This document shows, in pieces, positions 21,351-32,501 of a stretch of DNA of 64,000 nt. Origin of the DNA: Trichoderma breve (lineage: Eukaryota; Ascomycota; Sordariomycetes; Hypocreales; Hypocreaceae); assembly GCF_028502605.1 (NCBI RefSeq), contig NC_079233.1, forward strand, positions 6,138,001 through 6,202,000. The letters are read 5' to 3'. The position numbers and the translations under genes were made by a program. Below the pieces are notes generated by a model that saw only the letters and a list, made by a program, of their open reading frames with translations, had not been told where the DNA came from and did no database searches. Each line of letters starts with the position of its first letter. The stretch's first letter is position 1.

Positions 21351-24300
21351 ATGGCCATGGATGTCATAGAACTCTCAGATGATGACAATACCGAATCAGA
21401 CTTAGAAGATGACTTTGAGGGACCGGCCAAACCACCTCCTCAGAAAAGGAAGATCGAAGTGGAGTTCACGGAAAAGGTGCAGTGGACAGATGAATCAGAC
21501 GGGGCGCCCTCCAAGCCAAAGAAAAGGAGAACAAAACGAAAATCTGCGGGGAAAAGGAAAGCTTCAAGAGTGGCCGGAGATGTCGAGCACACAGAAGACG
21601 AGCTGGAGAGAGTTGATCTTCCGGACTACTTGGTTGAACGGAGGCGAGCTTTTGACGCCAAGAAGAGATTATACCACGAATCAGCGCTGATGCTACCCCC
21701 TGACTATACAAATGTCGAGTTTGATGAGTCAAGGAGGCTAAGAGAGCTCAAGGAGAGACCGGATTTTGACCCAAGAAGTGGTATCAAACCATCTCGGCCG
21801 TACAAGGATGTTGAACTTCCTCAATCAGGTGGTCTCATTCCCGCATCAATCGCCCAGTATCTGCGCGATTACCAAGTTGAAGGTGTCCGGTTTCTGCACA
21901 AAAAGTTTGTGTACCAAGAAGGAGGCATCCTGGGAGATGACATGGGCCTCGGCAAAACGGTTCAAGTCGCTGCTTTTTTGACGGCGGCCTTTGGAAAAAC
22001 GGGGGATGAAAGAGATGACAAACGTATGAGGCAGATAAGGCTTATTGGAGACCGATGGTATCCCAAAGTACTAATCGTCTGTCCCGGATCTCTCATTATG
22101 AATTGGAGAAACGAGTTAAGCCGATGGGGATGGTGGCATGTGGATCTGTTTCACGGGACAAACAAGGACGACGTACTTGGTGCGGCCCGTGCTGGGATGC
22201 TGGAAATCATGATTACAACCTACGAGACGTACAAAAACTCTCGCAGCTCTATTAACATGGTGCAGTGGGATGCCATCATCGCCGACGAGTGCCACCGTCT
22301 CAAAGACCGCTATTCGGAGACTACCAGAGCAATGCAAGAGATCAACGCCCTCTGTCGGATTGGCTTAACGGGAACAGCTATACAAAATCGGTACGAAGAG
22401 CTCTGGACACTGCTAGATTGGACCAACCCAGGTCATTTTGGTACTAAAGCAGAGTGGTCGAACACCATCACGAAGCCCTTGACCGTCGGCCAGTCTCATG
22501 AAGCAACGGTTGCACAGCTGAGTCTCGCACGGCAGACCGCAAAGAAGCTGGTTCAGAATCTTCTTCCTCGGTATTTTTTGCGCCGTATGAAGTCACTGAT
22601 AGCTGATCAGTTGCCGAAAAAATCCGACCGAGTCGTCTTTTGCCCCCTTACAGACTTACAAACGGAAGCATACGAAAATTTCCTCAGCAGCAAAGAAGTG
22701 GCAATATTGAAGACCATTTCAGAAGACTGCGAGCATGGGGGCAAGAGAGGTTGGTGTTGCAACGAGTTTCTTCCAAGTGGCAGACGCTGGCAAACCATTG
22801 TCTTCCCGAGCATGATAATTCTGCAAAAGTTAGCCAACCACCTGACTCTGCTGGTACCTCAGACGACAGATATGGAAGAAAAGCATGCATATGAACTTGC
22901 AACACTCCAGACTTGCATGCCTGATACGTGGAGAGAGTTGTATGAGAAGCGAGATCGGATTAGTAACCTGGTCAATCCAGAGTTCTGTGGCAAGTGGAAG
23001 ATCTTGAGGAAGCTGCTCAAATTTTGGCATGGCAGCGGAAACAAAGTCTTGGTATTTTCCCACAGCGTGCGGTTACTCCGCATACTACAGCACCTTTTTA
23101 CCAATACAAGCTACACCGTGAGCTATCTGGACGGCTCCATGAGCTACGAAGCGCGGCAAGATGTGGTGGATACGTTCAACTCCGACCCCACGCAGTTTGT
23201 GTTCCTCATATCGACCAAGGCTGGTGGTGTTGGGCTAAACATCACTTCGGCTAACAAGGTGGTCATCATAGACCCTCACTGGAATCCTGCATACGATCTG
23301 CAAGCCCAGGACCGAGCTTATCGAATTGGCCAGACTCGTGATGTCGAAGTCTTCCGGCTCATTTCCGTGGGAACAATTGAGGAAATTGTCTATGCTCGGC
23401 AGATTTACAAGCAGCAGCAGGCAAACATCGGATATACTGCATCATCTGAGCGACGATATTTCCGCGGTGTTCAGCAAGACACTGAACGAACTGGCGAAAT
23501 CTTTGGCCTATCAAACATCTTCACCTACCATAGCAACATGGGCTTGCTGCGCGATATTGTGAACAAGACAAACATTGCTGAGGCTAAAGCTGGAGTGCAC
23601 TTGGCTGATGTTGATATGGAAGAAGCGGCCAAAGATGGTGAAGATTTGGGAGTCGTGAAACGAGAAGAGGGCACCGACTCGGAAGATGGAGGACTCAGCC
23701 AGCTGGCAGACCTGCTGACTTCTGGAGATCAGAAAAAGACCCCGGAATCCCAAAAGGCAAAGATAAGCCGCCCAAAAAGCGACGCTGTGCAAGCAATTCT
23801 CACTGCAGCTGGTGTGGAGTACACGCATGACAACTCTGAAGTGATTGGATCTTCCAAGGTAGAGGAGCAGCTCTCGCGGCGAGCGGCCATGAACTTGTTT
23901 GGAGAAGGAGATCTTGCGGGCCAAACTACGTTGTTTGCAGATAGCGACGAGAGCGACGGTGACGGGCTTCACAGCTCCTACAAGCCACCCGAGGATGTTT
24001 GCTTGCGCCAATTTTGTGAGATGGCTAGAGAATTTGGCTTTGCCAATGCTACGGACTTTGCCCTTATTGTGGAAAACTGGACGACAGAAGCAAGAAGGAA
24101 TTGCTTGAATTCATTCTATAAGAGGCGCGAGGCTAGGCTAAGAAAGGAGGGATTCCTTGATGCAAAGGAGGGTATAGTCAACCACGAAGGATCATCGGCA
24201 GACGCAAGGGTAAAAACCCTGAAGCAAGAACACAAGCCAAAGGTGGAAGCGATAAAGGAGGATGAAGCAAGAAGCGGGGTAATGCTCAAAGATTTGGACC

Positions 24301-24536
24301 CCTGGCCTCAATCTAAGCTCAAAAACATGAAAGAGGAGAATGAGGCAAAAACGGAAACGAATGAGGGGGTGAAGTGCGAAATCAAAATGGAAACGAAGGC
24401 AGAAGATGTCAAGGATGAAAAAATAAACGTCAAAAAAGAGGAAATTGTCGATGAGAAGAAGCCGATACCGGCAGACAGTGAGTCTAAGAGGACTTCAATT
24501 TTCCTTTTGGATGACGACGATGACGACGAGCTTTGA
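21351..24536 (+). CDS. SNF2-family ATPase, ERCC6L2/Rad26-like
   Basis: DNA translocase of the Snf2 superfamily, nuclear, probably in DNA repair. One uninterrupted exon of 1,061 residues from the ATG at 21351 (context AAAATGG); an in-frame ATG at 21285 is less likely. A basic, acidic-patch N terminus (IELSDDDNTESD, KPKKRRTKRKSAGKRK) looks like a nuclear localisation region. Helicase motifs in order: LRDYQVEGVRFL (Q-like), GDDMGLGKT (about 194-203), LIVCPGSLIMNW, ADECHRLKD with DECH at 312-315, GLTGTAIQN, KVLVFSHSVR, STKAGGVGLNIT and QAQDRAYRIGQ (651-661). The DECH box and the region after motif VI (RQIYKQQQ..RYFRGVQQD) recall ERCC6L2 and the Rad26-like group. The C-terminal third is charged, with many KxE-type sites that could accept SUMO. 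It converges with the next gene, with 54 bp between stops. Confidence 0.92.
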   Translation: MAMDVIELSDDDNTESDLEDDFEGPAKPPPQKRKIEVEFTEKVQWTDESDGAPSKPKKRRTKRKSAGKRKASRVAGDVEHTEDELERVDLPDYLVERRRAFDAKKRLYHESALMLPPDYTNVEFDESRRLRELKERPDFDPRSGIKPSRPYKDVELPQSGGLIPASIAQYLRDYQVEGVRFLHKKFVYQEGGILGDDMGLGKTVQVAAFLTAAFGKTGDERDDKRMRQIRLIGDRWYPKVLIVCPGSLIMNWRNELSRWGWWHVDLFHGTNKDDVLGAARAGMLEIMITTYETYKNSRSSINMVQWDAIIADECHRLKDRYSETTRAMQEINALCRIGLTGTAIQNRYEELWTLLDWTNPGHFGTKAEWSNTITKPLTVGQSHEATVAQLSLARQTAKKLVQNLLPRYFLRRMKSLIADQLPKKSDRVVFCPLTDLQTEAYENFLSSKEVAILKTISEDCEHGGKRGWCCNEFLPSGRRWQTIVFPSMIILQKLANHLTLLVPQTTDMEEKHAYELATLQTCMPDTWRELYEKRDRISNLVNPEFCGKWKILRKLLKFWHGSGNKVLVFSHSVRLLRILQHLFTNTSYTVSYLDGSMSYEARQDVVDTFNSDPTQFVFLISTKAGGVGLNITSANKVVIIDPHWNPAYDLQAQDRAYRIGQTRDVEVFRLISVGTIEEIVYARQIYKQQQANIGYTASSERRYFRGVQQDTERTGEIFGLSNIFTYHSNMGLLRDIVNKTNIAEAKAGVHLADVDMEEAAKDGEDLGVVKREEGTDSEDGGLSQLADLLTSGDQKKTPESQKAKISRPKSDAVQAILTAAGVEYTHDNSEVIGSSKVEEQLSRRAAMNLFGEGDLAGQTTLFADSDESDGDGLHSSYKPPEDVCLRQFCEMAREFGFANATDFALIVENWTTEARRNCLNSFYKRREARLRKEGFLDAKEGIVNHEGSSADARVKTLKQEHKPKVEAIKEDEARSGVMLKDLDPWPQSKLKNMKEENEAKTETNEGVKCEIKMETKAEDVKDEKINVKKEEIVDEKKPIPADSESKRTSIFLLDDDDDDEL

Positions 24537-24590
24537 GACGAGATATTGCTCAAACGAGGGTTTCTATTTCGAAGGCCTCGATGGCAGGAT

Positions 24591-25567
24591 TTATTTCGTC
24601 AGAGTGCCAATCTTGTGAGGCAAGATCTGGTACGAAGACGAACGTTCCGCGGGCTGTGCGAGATCGACCTCCTGGAAGGGACCAGCGGCCCTAAGATTCT
24701 TTTCGGTATCGCGACAAAGCTGGCATCCACCCAAGAAGTGTGGCCAGATGAGGTTGGTGAAGCCTGGAGAGCCGGCCACGGTTAGCCTCTGGTATGCTTA
24801 CATCGGGAGACTCATGAGTGTTTTTACTTACGCTGATATAGGCTGATCAACGGGCCTCCGCGCCAAACTTTGACATGCTCATAAACGTACCAGTGCCCGC
24901 CCGGCTTGAGCAGCTTGTACAAGAGCTTGATATTCTTCTCGGGCTCGGGAATGCTGCACAGGCAAAGAACGCCAACGATGCAATCAACACTGCCCGGCTC
25001 AATCTTTCCGTTCCATGCAGAGGGGTCGTCAACAGATTCGATACCGACGGGGACGACTTGATAGATGTCATCCATACCAAGGTCCTTGACACGTTTCTCG
25101 AGCGCTTTGGCAGAGATTGGGTTGGGCTCTACGCCATAAATCTTGGTGATGTGGCCGCCCGTGGTTTTCCTGTTGCGAAGGCCGGCTGCGTTGTCTGCGT
25201 CGCTGGTGTTTTCGCGGAAACGGGCAAGAACATCTGCCCACATGCCACTCCCGGCGCCGACCTCGATGACGGTGCCGTAAACTGGAGTGCTCACGACGTC
25301 GTCATGGATGACACCGCCCTTGATACGACCTTCAAGAAGAGGAATGACTCGCTGCTCGCCGTTGAGCTTGACATTTGGCCCGACGGTGGCCCAAAATGTG
25401 CCAAATAGGGCTTCGCGGAATCCATCGAAGGAGAAGAGCGCGCGATAATTCTTGTCACGGATAAGCCCACGAATTGTCGCAGGAATATGAGAGAAGGATA
25501 TGGCCATGAAAGTCCATGGACCTATGAGCTCGGCCAAGACATCTTGAATAGTGGCCAAGATGGGCAT
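24591..25567 (-). CDS. METTL7-like SAM-dependent methyltransferase
   Basis: Two exons, 25567-24832 and 24763-24591 (68-nt intron), give 302 residues. Splicing after LYQ joins R-FTNLIWPHFLGGCQLCRDTEKNLR, which is the usual course of this family, ending in EVDLAQPAE..SYQILPHKIGTLTK. The N terminus is hydrophobic (IGPWTFMAISFSHIPATI) and may bind membranes, as for METTL7 (alkyl thiol methyltransferases of the ER and lipid droplets in animals). SAM motif I is VIEVGAGSGMW, and later motifs are YGVEPNPIS, VDCIVGVLCLCSIP and LLKPGGHWYVYEHV. The substrate in fungi is unknown. The promoter shows repeated TTATAA elements, described in the findings. Confidence 0.87.
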
Positions 25568-26738
25568 GGCGATGGAGGGAGAGGGTGACTACCCTCGGCG
25601 CTCAGGAGGCTCTTATAAAAGTGAATGGGAGAACGATGATGTTCTGGTCGGCCACACGCTTTTGTATAAAAGCGCTGAGGAAAAAATGAAGGGCTCTATG
25701 AAGAACAAGGAGAAAACCAAGCTCTTATAAGCCGATCAGGGGGGAAAGGAAGGGAAGAGTGTGGGAGCTCGTGTGAGTGTGGGTTTTTATAGCCGTCACG
25801 CACAGTGTGTTTATCAACCTGGAGCTCATCTTTTATAAGCCATGTGAGCCTAGCCCTGTTTTTCTCTTCAAGCTGCGCCTTTTGGTGTGTCGATGCAAAG
25901 AAGGCTACGGATGTGGGGCCGATTCGGGTGGAGTTCCGGATGTCCGTTTAGGCGCTGGTGAAGATTTTGGAGATAGTGAGATTTGGATGACCAATGTTGA
26001 TGGTTTTGGGAAGGATATTTTCACGTTTTGGGATGCGAGAGGGGAGACAGAGCTCAGGAGATGGGATATTGACTGGGATACTCACACATTTGACTGAGAG
26101 CGGGTGAATGAATGGCCGTGAGAGAATGGAAACGTCGATGAGTGAGCTCGGACGAAACACAGTGCGATGGATTCTTGCTCACCTACAAGGGGGGCTTTTC
26201 GCTTCTGATGGTTAACAAGGGTTTGGTATGATCCTGACGATAAATTTCACGGTGTGACTTTATTTGGCTACTGAAAGAGATTGCTGCTGATTAGTGAGCA
26301 GAGAGTAGCCATGCGTGCATCTGCCACCAAGGCTGTCACTAAGAAAGCTTAACATAATGCTACTGACAATTTGTGAGCTAGATGTATATCATGAATAGTG
26401 ATGGAAACGCGACTTTGAGAAATGCAAAGTTAAAGATATACCAGTGGCATGTCACTGTGAATGCGCATCAAGATGCTGTCTACGTCTTTCCCGCCATGAA
26501 GATATTCACAAGCTCACATTTGTCAGTAGTGAAATATGCTATGAATAAAATGCATTTTTGGACATCTAAAATCTGCCCATCTTGAAGCATTGGACCAAAG
26601 TTCAATCCAGGAATATTCCAGCCCAACCCATAACGCCAAACCAGCCCCATGACAATCGACCAAGACGCTCTCCCCATACGCGCAGTCTATTCGAAAAAAC
26701 ATTCCACCCTCAGCATAATCTCCCCTCCAACAATAGAA
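25568..26738. other. Intergenic with repeated TTATAA elements
   Basis: Upstream of the METTL7-like gene and downstream of IMP3. Five TATA-like sequences occur at 25613, 25665, 25725, 25784 and 25831. No gene recognised; the ORF at 25777-26097 + has no family resemblance. Confidence 0.5.
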
Positions 26739-27390
26739 TTACAACAGCTCAAAGTCATCCAGCTCGTCCCTGTACTTCATAATGTTCTTCTTAATCTTGC
26801 TTCCCACAGCCCACGTGACGAAATCCTCGTTGTTGCGCGTGACCAAGTACGCCGGGTCTGTGATCTCGTCGACGCCGACGCGGACGTGGCCCTGCTCGAT
26901 GAGCTTTGTGGCGGCCTGGACGGTCTCGGCCATGCGCAGGCGGGTCATGACGACGGGGAGGCGGCGGCGGGCGAAGGCGCTGACCGTGACGTTGTTCTCG
27001 ACGGCGGAGAGCTTGGAGGAGGAGGAGAGGATGCCCATGTCGTAGAGCTTTGCGAGGAGGAGGTCTTCGTGTTTGCGGCGGACGGGGTTTTCGGGGGGGA
27101 GGAGGGAGAGGCGGTGGGCGAGTTGGCGGATGGACTGAAGAAGAAGAATGTTAGTTGGGCGGATTTGGAGGAGAGGGAGAGTTGGTGATGGTTTGGATGG
27201 ATCTAGAGTATTGTGTTGATTGGTAGAAACTTACACCGCACATTCTGTTGTACTTGTGGTAGTCCTCGGGCTTCTGGATCATGTACCGTCTGCGGACGAG
27301 CTTGTCGCGGTGGTTGTCGTCTTGCTTGTATGTGAAGAAGTCTGTCTTGCGCAGAAGCTTCTGCTCGTGATACTTGAGCTTGCGCACCAT
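26739..27390 (-). CDS. IMP3: IMP3, U3 snoRNP component
   Basis: Nucleolar protein that helps U3 snoRNA pair with pre-rRNA in small-subunit processing. Two exons, 27390-27235 and 27134-26739, give 183 residues, the same length as yeast Imp3. Conserved N terminus [18 protein letters not shown] followed by WK-less spacer [29 protein letters not shown]. Exon 2 carries [21 protein letters not shown] start (here PPENPVR), then the S4 RNA-binding domain ([28 protein letters not shown]) and the end [18 protein letters not shown]. Intact. Confidence 0.95.
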
Positions 27391-27760
27391 CTTGTAGGAT
27401 CCTCAATCGGGCTTCGTAATCGCTATTGCTGGTATTTCTAAGATTGGCCGTCTAATTGAGAGATTGAGAGTGATCCGAGGTTGGATCTGGCGCAAAGCAA
27501 GGATGGGGGTATCGGAGTTTGGGTTTTGCTGGAAGATTTGGATCAAATGCTTATCTCGACAATTTTTTGAGACGCCTAGAAAATTGGAAGAAAAAAGGCG
27601 GAACTCCAAAGCGGGGCGCACGCCAGTTAAGGCGGAACGTTTTCCGTCCCCGCCACACTCCACATTTTGCACAACACCAAAGGATTTCGCATCACCAGCA
27701 AAAGAGCCGCGGGATTCATTGCCAACCAATTCTCCTGCAAAAGCATTCAATCCGCCCGCA
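27391..27760. promoter_or_regulatory. Bidirectional promoter IMP3 / bS18m
   Basis: 370 bp separates two divergent ribosome-related genes. No TATA box stands out on either side. The forward frame is open from 27464, but the mitochondrial start at 27761 is far more plausible. Confidence 0.6.
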
Positions 27761-28476
27761 ATGCCGCCGTTCCTGCCCTCTTGCGCCGTCCGCGGCCTCT
27801 CAATCCGCGGATTCTCAACCTCAGCCTCAAAATGTGCTCCCCGCGAGCCTGTCCACCACCGCCCCTCCTCCAGCAGCAGCCTCCTCTCCATCAACAACCC
27901 CGGCCCTTCGCGATCTTCCGGCCAGGCTCCCCGTGCGGCGGCGAGCAATCCAGGCGACGTTGCTGCGAACTTGATGACCCGGTTTAAGCGTGACGGGCAG
28001 ATTACTATGAGGAACAAGCAGGCGAACATTGAGCTGCTGCGGAACCAGAAGAACTCGAACGACTACTTGAGGCAGATGCCGCGGAGGTGGGATGCGGGAG
28101 ACGTTTATTCGCCGCATGATATGAGCCCCGTGGAGATGCAGAAGTGGAGGAAGAGGTCGCCTCGTGGAGGAGATGTGATTGATGCGCTGGGAATTCGACC
28201 GTTGGACATGTACAAGGTGTGTTTTTTTTTTTTTTTGTTTCTGAAAGCTGTGGGGGGCGGTTGGCTAACTTGGGAATGTTGTAGAACTTTTCTTTGATTC
28301 AGGAGTTTTCTTCTACGTCTGGCCAGATTACGCACTCTTCTGGCACGAGCCTTCGTCCTGTCAACCAGCGCAAGATTGCCAAGATGATTCGCAGGGTTCA
28401 GGGTATGGGCTTGTACCCGACTATTCACGCTCACCCTGAAATGATCAGGGAACACTTCTTCCCTGAGAGGAGATAA
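27761..28476 (+). CDS. RSM18: Mitochondrial ribosomal protein bS18m
   Basis: Component of the mitochondrial small ribosomal subunit. Two exons, 27761-28216 and 28285-28476, give 215 residues. The start at MPPFLPSCAVRGLSIRGFST is chosen because it opens a mitochondrial presequence (Arg/Ser-rich, no acidic residues). A Ser/Pro-rich linker follows, then the S18 core: DALGIRPLDMYKNFSLIQEF, TSGQITHSSGTSLRPVNQRK, and IAKMIRRVQGMGLYPTIHAHPE. The intron contains a long T run shortly after the donor. Symbol after the yeast orthologue. Confidence 0.9.
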
Positions 28477-28669
28477 GAGAGAGGGAATGGAAACGAAAAG
28501 CATTGGGGTCAGGTTGGATGTTGTGTGAGCCGCCATCTATGGGTGTGGCCACTCATGAAATACTATATTTGCTCTTTTTTTTCCCAACTATGTGTACAAT
28601 AGATGCTACCCCCTGTTATGTATAGATACATGTCATGATCATATATTTCTCCATTGTTATACACTCCTT

Positions 28670-31118
28670 CTAGGCCTTCATGACCCGTTCTATTTTGAAT
28701 TGGCATAGCGAGTACTCGTCCATGCGCCGTCCCACCTTCATCAGTTCTGCCCAAACATCGGGGTATCGCCCCTTGGCCCATTCCTGGAATCCTTGCTGAA
28801 GAGGCTGTCCGGGTAGAGCGTTATATGCAATACCAAGGCTACAGATATAAGTTAGCAACTGCGAAAACTGGAAATAGTTGATTGAGGATTTGTACTCACG
28901 TCATAGCATTTGGCTCTGACCCCACGACAGACGCCATCTTCATGATCAGTCCTCGAACCTCCTTTTCATTCCCACTGCCAGCAATTGCGCCAATGTAGGC
29001 GTTGTAGACGCTCTGCGGTATTTCCAAATCCATCCTCTCCATCCTCTCCCAAAGCTCACGGGCTTGCTTATGTCCACCCGTCTTCTTTTCCAGTGTCCAA
29101 AACATCGCCTCAAGTGTCGCATATGAGGGCCCTTCCCTAGATTGAGTGATCTGGCCCCAGTAGTCTAGCGCTATCAAGGGCTGACCGCAGCCGGCGTATG
29201 CCAGCATCAAAGCTGTGTATAATTTCGTCGATGGCTGTAGCGTGGTGTCCATCTTTAGCATGTTGTGCACCATTTCCAGCCCATCGTGGTCGGGATATCG
29301 AGCAATTCCCTCCAGGCAAGTGATGTAAGTGTCCATTGTGGGATGATAGGACTTATTTCGGTGTGCGCGCATGTGTCCAAAGACATGTGAAGCCATGTCA
29401 GGGCGTCTCCTTTGGAAAAACGCATTCATCAGCTCCACGCGTCGTTCGAAGCTGGTGTCTTGGAAGAATTGATGGAGAAGCTGATATGCGCCCCATGCTC
29501 TGTTCGTGCTCGTGCTGGGCTCGAGGCAGAACGCGACAAATGCGTTTTGGATAACCTCTCGCTCTGATTCACTGTATAAAAAGGAGTGAATGGAGAGGAT
29601 ATCCATGACATCAAAATGCTGGTCGTTCTCTAAAAATCTCAAGCAGAGAGCTGCCACTGTGGCTGGCTCGAGCCTCATTTGGTCTTCCTCAACGGCCTCC
29701 AGCATAGATGAAATCAGCTTGAAATCGGGCAGCTTCTGGGCTGTCAGCGCGACTAGGTACTCGTTGACCATCTTGCGAAATTCGGCAAAGAGATGAGGCT
29801 TGGTCTCATTCGTCCAGGGCTGCATATGCCTAACTTGATTGTATGCCTCTCGTGCCTCCACCAAATTGTTAGTTCCAAGTCGTAGGCCGAGCAATATTAA
29901 ATGAGTTTCTCCATTCGGAGCCAGCCCTCTTTTTGCGGCGAGAGCAAGAATGTCATCGCCTAGTGCCGCATCTCGCTGTGTAGAGGCAACTCTGAGAAGA
30001 CTGTTGATTGTGCTAGTATCCGGAGACACCTCTCCTTTGCGGTCAACCATGTGTGACATTACAGTGTCTACTTCGGCAAGACTCTTTCCAGTTATGAGTA
30101 TTCCCTCCAGTAACACATTCCAGTGGTTCCTCCTTGGCTGCGATTCTCCAAGTTCGCGGAACAGAGAAGTAGCCCATTCTTGAAGGTTGTTGCGCATGGC
30201 AAAGACCGCCACCGTGCGATAGGTTGCCGCTCGTGGTATGCCTCCCGATAGAGGCTTGCTGAACCAGTGCTTTGTCTCCGCGACACGATCTCGCTCGGCA
30301 AAGAATTCTACCATGACGGCTTGGATCTTCACATCGTATGGTACTCTGTGATTCTCAGCATATTCGACCAACTCCACCAACTCGGTTTCACATCCCTCTC
30401 TTGCAAGACCCTGAGCAACGGTTTCTACTAGGTGGACTTGGTTCTCTTGGTTCAGGTAAACAGCATACTCTGGCTGTTCCCATTTCTCATACAGCATTTG
30501 CAAGGCCTCGCGAGATCCACCATAGAGACACATGGCTTTGATGAGGTGGACCCATTGTAATTCCACGGCATTAGGAGTCTTGGGATAGTCTCCCGATAGC
30601 CATGCTGAATGCAGTGCCTTGGCGAAATCTAAGTGATGTTGCGTTCGTTCGATTGGCTCCGTTTGAAGTAGCACTTGCCTCGCCATCGTTAGGTCGGCAA
30701 GAGTAAGCGTTCTGGCGCCCGGCTCGTTGGTTGGCACAACTGCCAGATACTCCAGCAGTCGGCGACATTGCAGTGCCTGTGTGCTGTTCAGAGGCATGCG
30801 GGTGGCCAATTTCGACTGCATAAACTTCTTCCAAGACTCGATCAACTCCTTCCGCGGCGGCGGTCTGACGTTGTCCAGCATGCGACTCCTCCAGACCATG
30901 ATTTGCAGCCATCCCGGCTCGTACTCAGGCTGCCTGACCTCTCGCGGAGGCTTCTGGAACAGGCCGCTGAAAAACGTGCGCTCGAAATTGGCATAGGATA
31001 CTGGCCTCGGAGCAATCGACCGTCGACGAGCTGGAGTCGCAAATGCAGCGCAGGATGGCGCCGTCCTCGCCTGGCAGACAAGTAGTCGCCTGCCATGACG
31101 GGCCAGGTTTGCCCTCAT
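28670..31118 (-). CDS. Mitochondrial PPR protein, Cya5-type translation regulator
   Basis: Probable mitochondrial RNA-binding protein. Two exons, 31118-28900 and 28838-28670, give 795 residues. The start at MRANLARHGRRLLV opens an Arg-rich presequence; an ATG 60 nt further upstream adds an acidic, non-presequence stretch. The middle is a long array of degenerate helix-turn-helix repeats typical of pentatricopeptide proteins, for example NHWNVLLEGILITGKSLAEVD, DTSTINSLLRVASTQRD, KLYTALMLAYAGCGQPLIAL and SVYNAYIGAIAGSGNEKEV. The C terminus PNAMTLGIAYNALPGQP..FKIERVMKA is conserved in fungal proteins annotated Cya5, named after the Neurospora gene needed for COX1 expression. The exact target transcript is unknown. 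It converges with bS18m. Confidence 0.88.
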
Positions 31119-32501
31119 GGTGTGAATATCTCTATGTTTTGATGCGCCTGGGCAACTGTCAGACGTCAATTGGCGCATGGAAGAGTTTCAGATGCTCACT
31201 GGATCATGTTTGAGACAGACGGATTGCACAGATTGCGCAAAGGCAGCCGATTCCACCACGTCTTATTGAAGCTACAAACTCCATCGAGTTGTTAACAGGC
31301 ATTTACAGGACGCAGGTTGAGCAGTTATTTTGCCGTGGTTTCTCCGGCGGCGTTTGTTATCTGTTATCGGTTCTCCGTACGGAGTACAGCCATTGAATTT
31401 GGTTCATTCGAAACCCCCACCATGAAGAGTTCAGAAGCTCGTTGAACTTGAATCATTCATTAGCCATGCACACACATTCACCTGTAATTATTTGAGCTCC
31501 GTACTTCGGATCTGCATGTATACCTGGAGCTTTCGTATTTGACTGCAAAATCCGAGGGTGTGCCAAATAAGCAAGCAAGTACTTCAGTCGCCAATCGCGA
31601 ACCCTTCCCTTCTAAGAAGCCGGCAGTAACCGATACTATCTCCATGAGTTCAACATCTGAGTATTTCCATTTCCCGCGTTTGAATGCATATCCCGCTTTA
31701 GAACGGAGGTTTCAATTGCTACCTTACGTGGCTTTGCTCCTCATTTGGCGGAATTTTTGATTCATCATACAAGTAGCATCTCGTCAATGTCCTAAATCCG
31801 GCCCTCTGGGGAGGACAGCCATGCCATGGCAAAGGTTACTGAAGCAGAGCCGCCCATGAAAGGGGTTTGCGAGAAGGTCTCGAAATGAAGAGCAAGATAC
31901 AGACTGAATACGTGTAATTTAACCGCGTGTAATACTATGCAATAGTCATCCGCGGCTATTATTTCCACCTGCAGCTTAGTATAATCGCACGGATGTTGCC
32001 GCGAACTGCTTGTTTGTCAGCACATTATCTGCGATCGTAGCGCGCGGACTTAGCGCGGCCCTGAGACTTGATAGGCCCCTCAAATGTGTAAGTCTAGTTA
32101 TGCGACTTCGGAGATGTCTCAAGTCGTTTGATCGGACTTTGTATGATGAATAATGGGGGTTATGTTAGGTGGCTTACACGACTGCCACCATGCTCTATTT
32201 TCGTAGCGACGGTTGCGAGCAATGACGTCTGCGAGTTGTCCACTTTCCAGGGATCTCATGTATGTAATCGTGCAAAAGTGGGATAGACCAATTGCTGCTC
32301 TTGATTGCGATATTTGAGTCGATGCAAGTCGGAGTCGGGACCCAGTTCTAGTTCAGCCCCGGATGTAAAGCGTCGTATCCTACTTACACCCGGGACCCCT
32401 CTCGCCTATATATCATGGTAGATGCCCTCCCCTCACCTCAGGCTGGTCAACAACAACAACCAGCAAGTTAAGCCAACAAGTTAGTCCAGTAAAAAGCCAA
32501 G
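31119..32501. other. Divergent intergenic region, PPR gene to AKR gene
   Basis: 1.4 kb. It holds a perfect palindrome CTCCGTACGGAG at 31373-31384 and a related GAGCTCCGTACTTC near 31496. The right end is the AKR promoter with a TATA box and a C/T-rich tract. No gene seen. Confidence 0.55.
32407..32412 (+). promoter_or_regulatory. TATA box of the AKR gene
   Basis: TATATA lies 90 bp before the ATG, followed by a C/T-rich tract (CCCTCCCCTCACCTC) and a CAA-rich leader, the classic layout of a strong fungal promoter. Confidence 0.6.
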
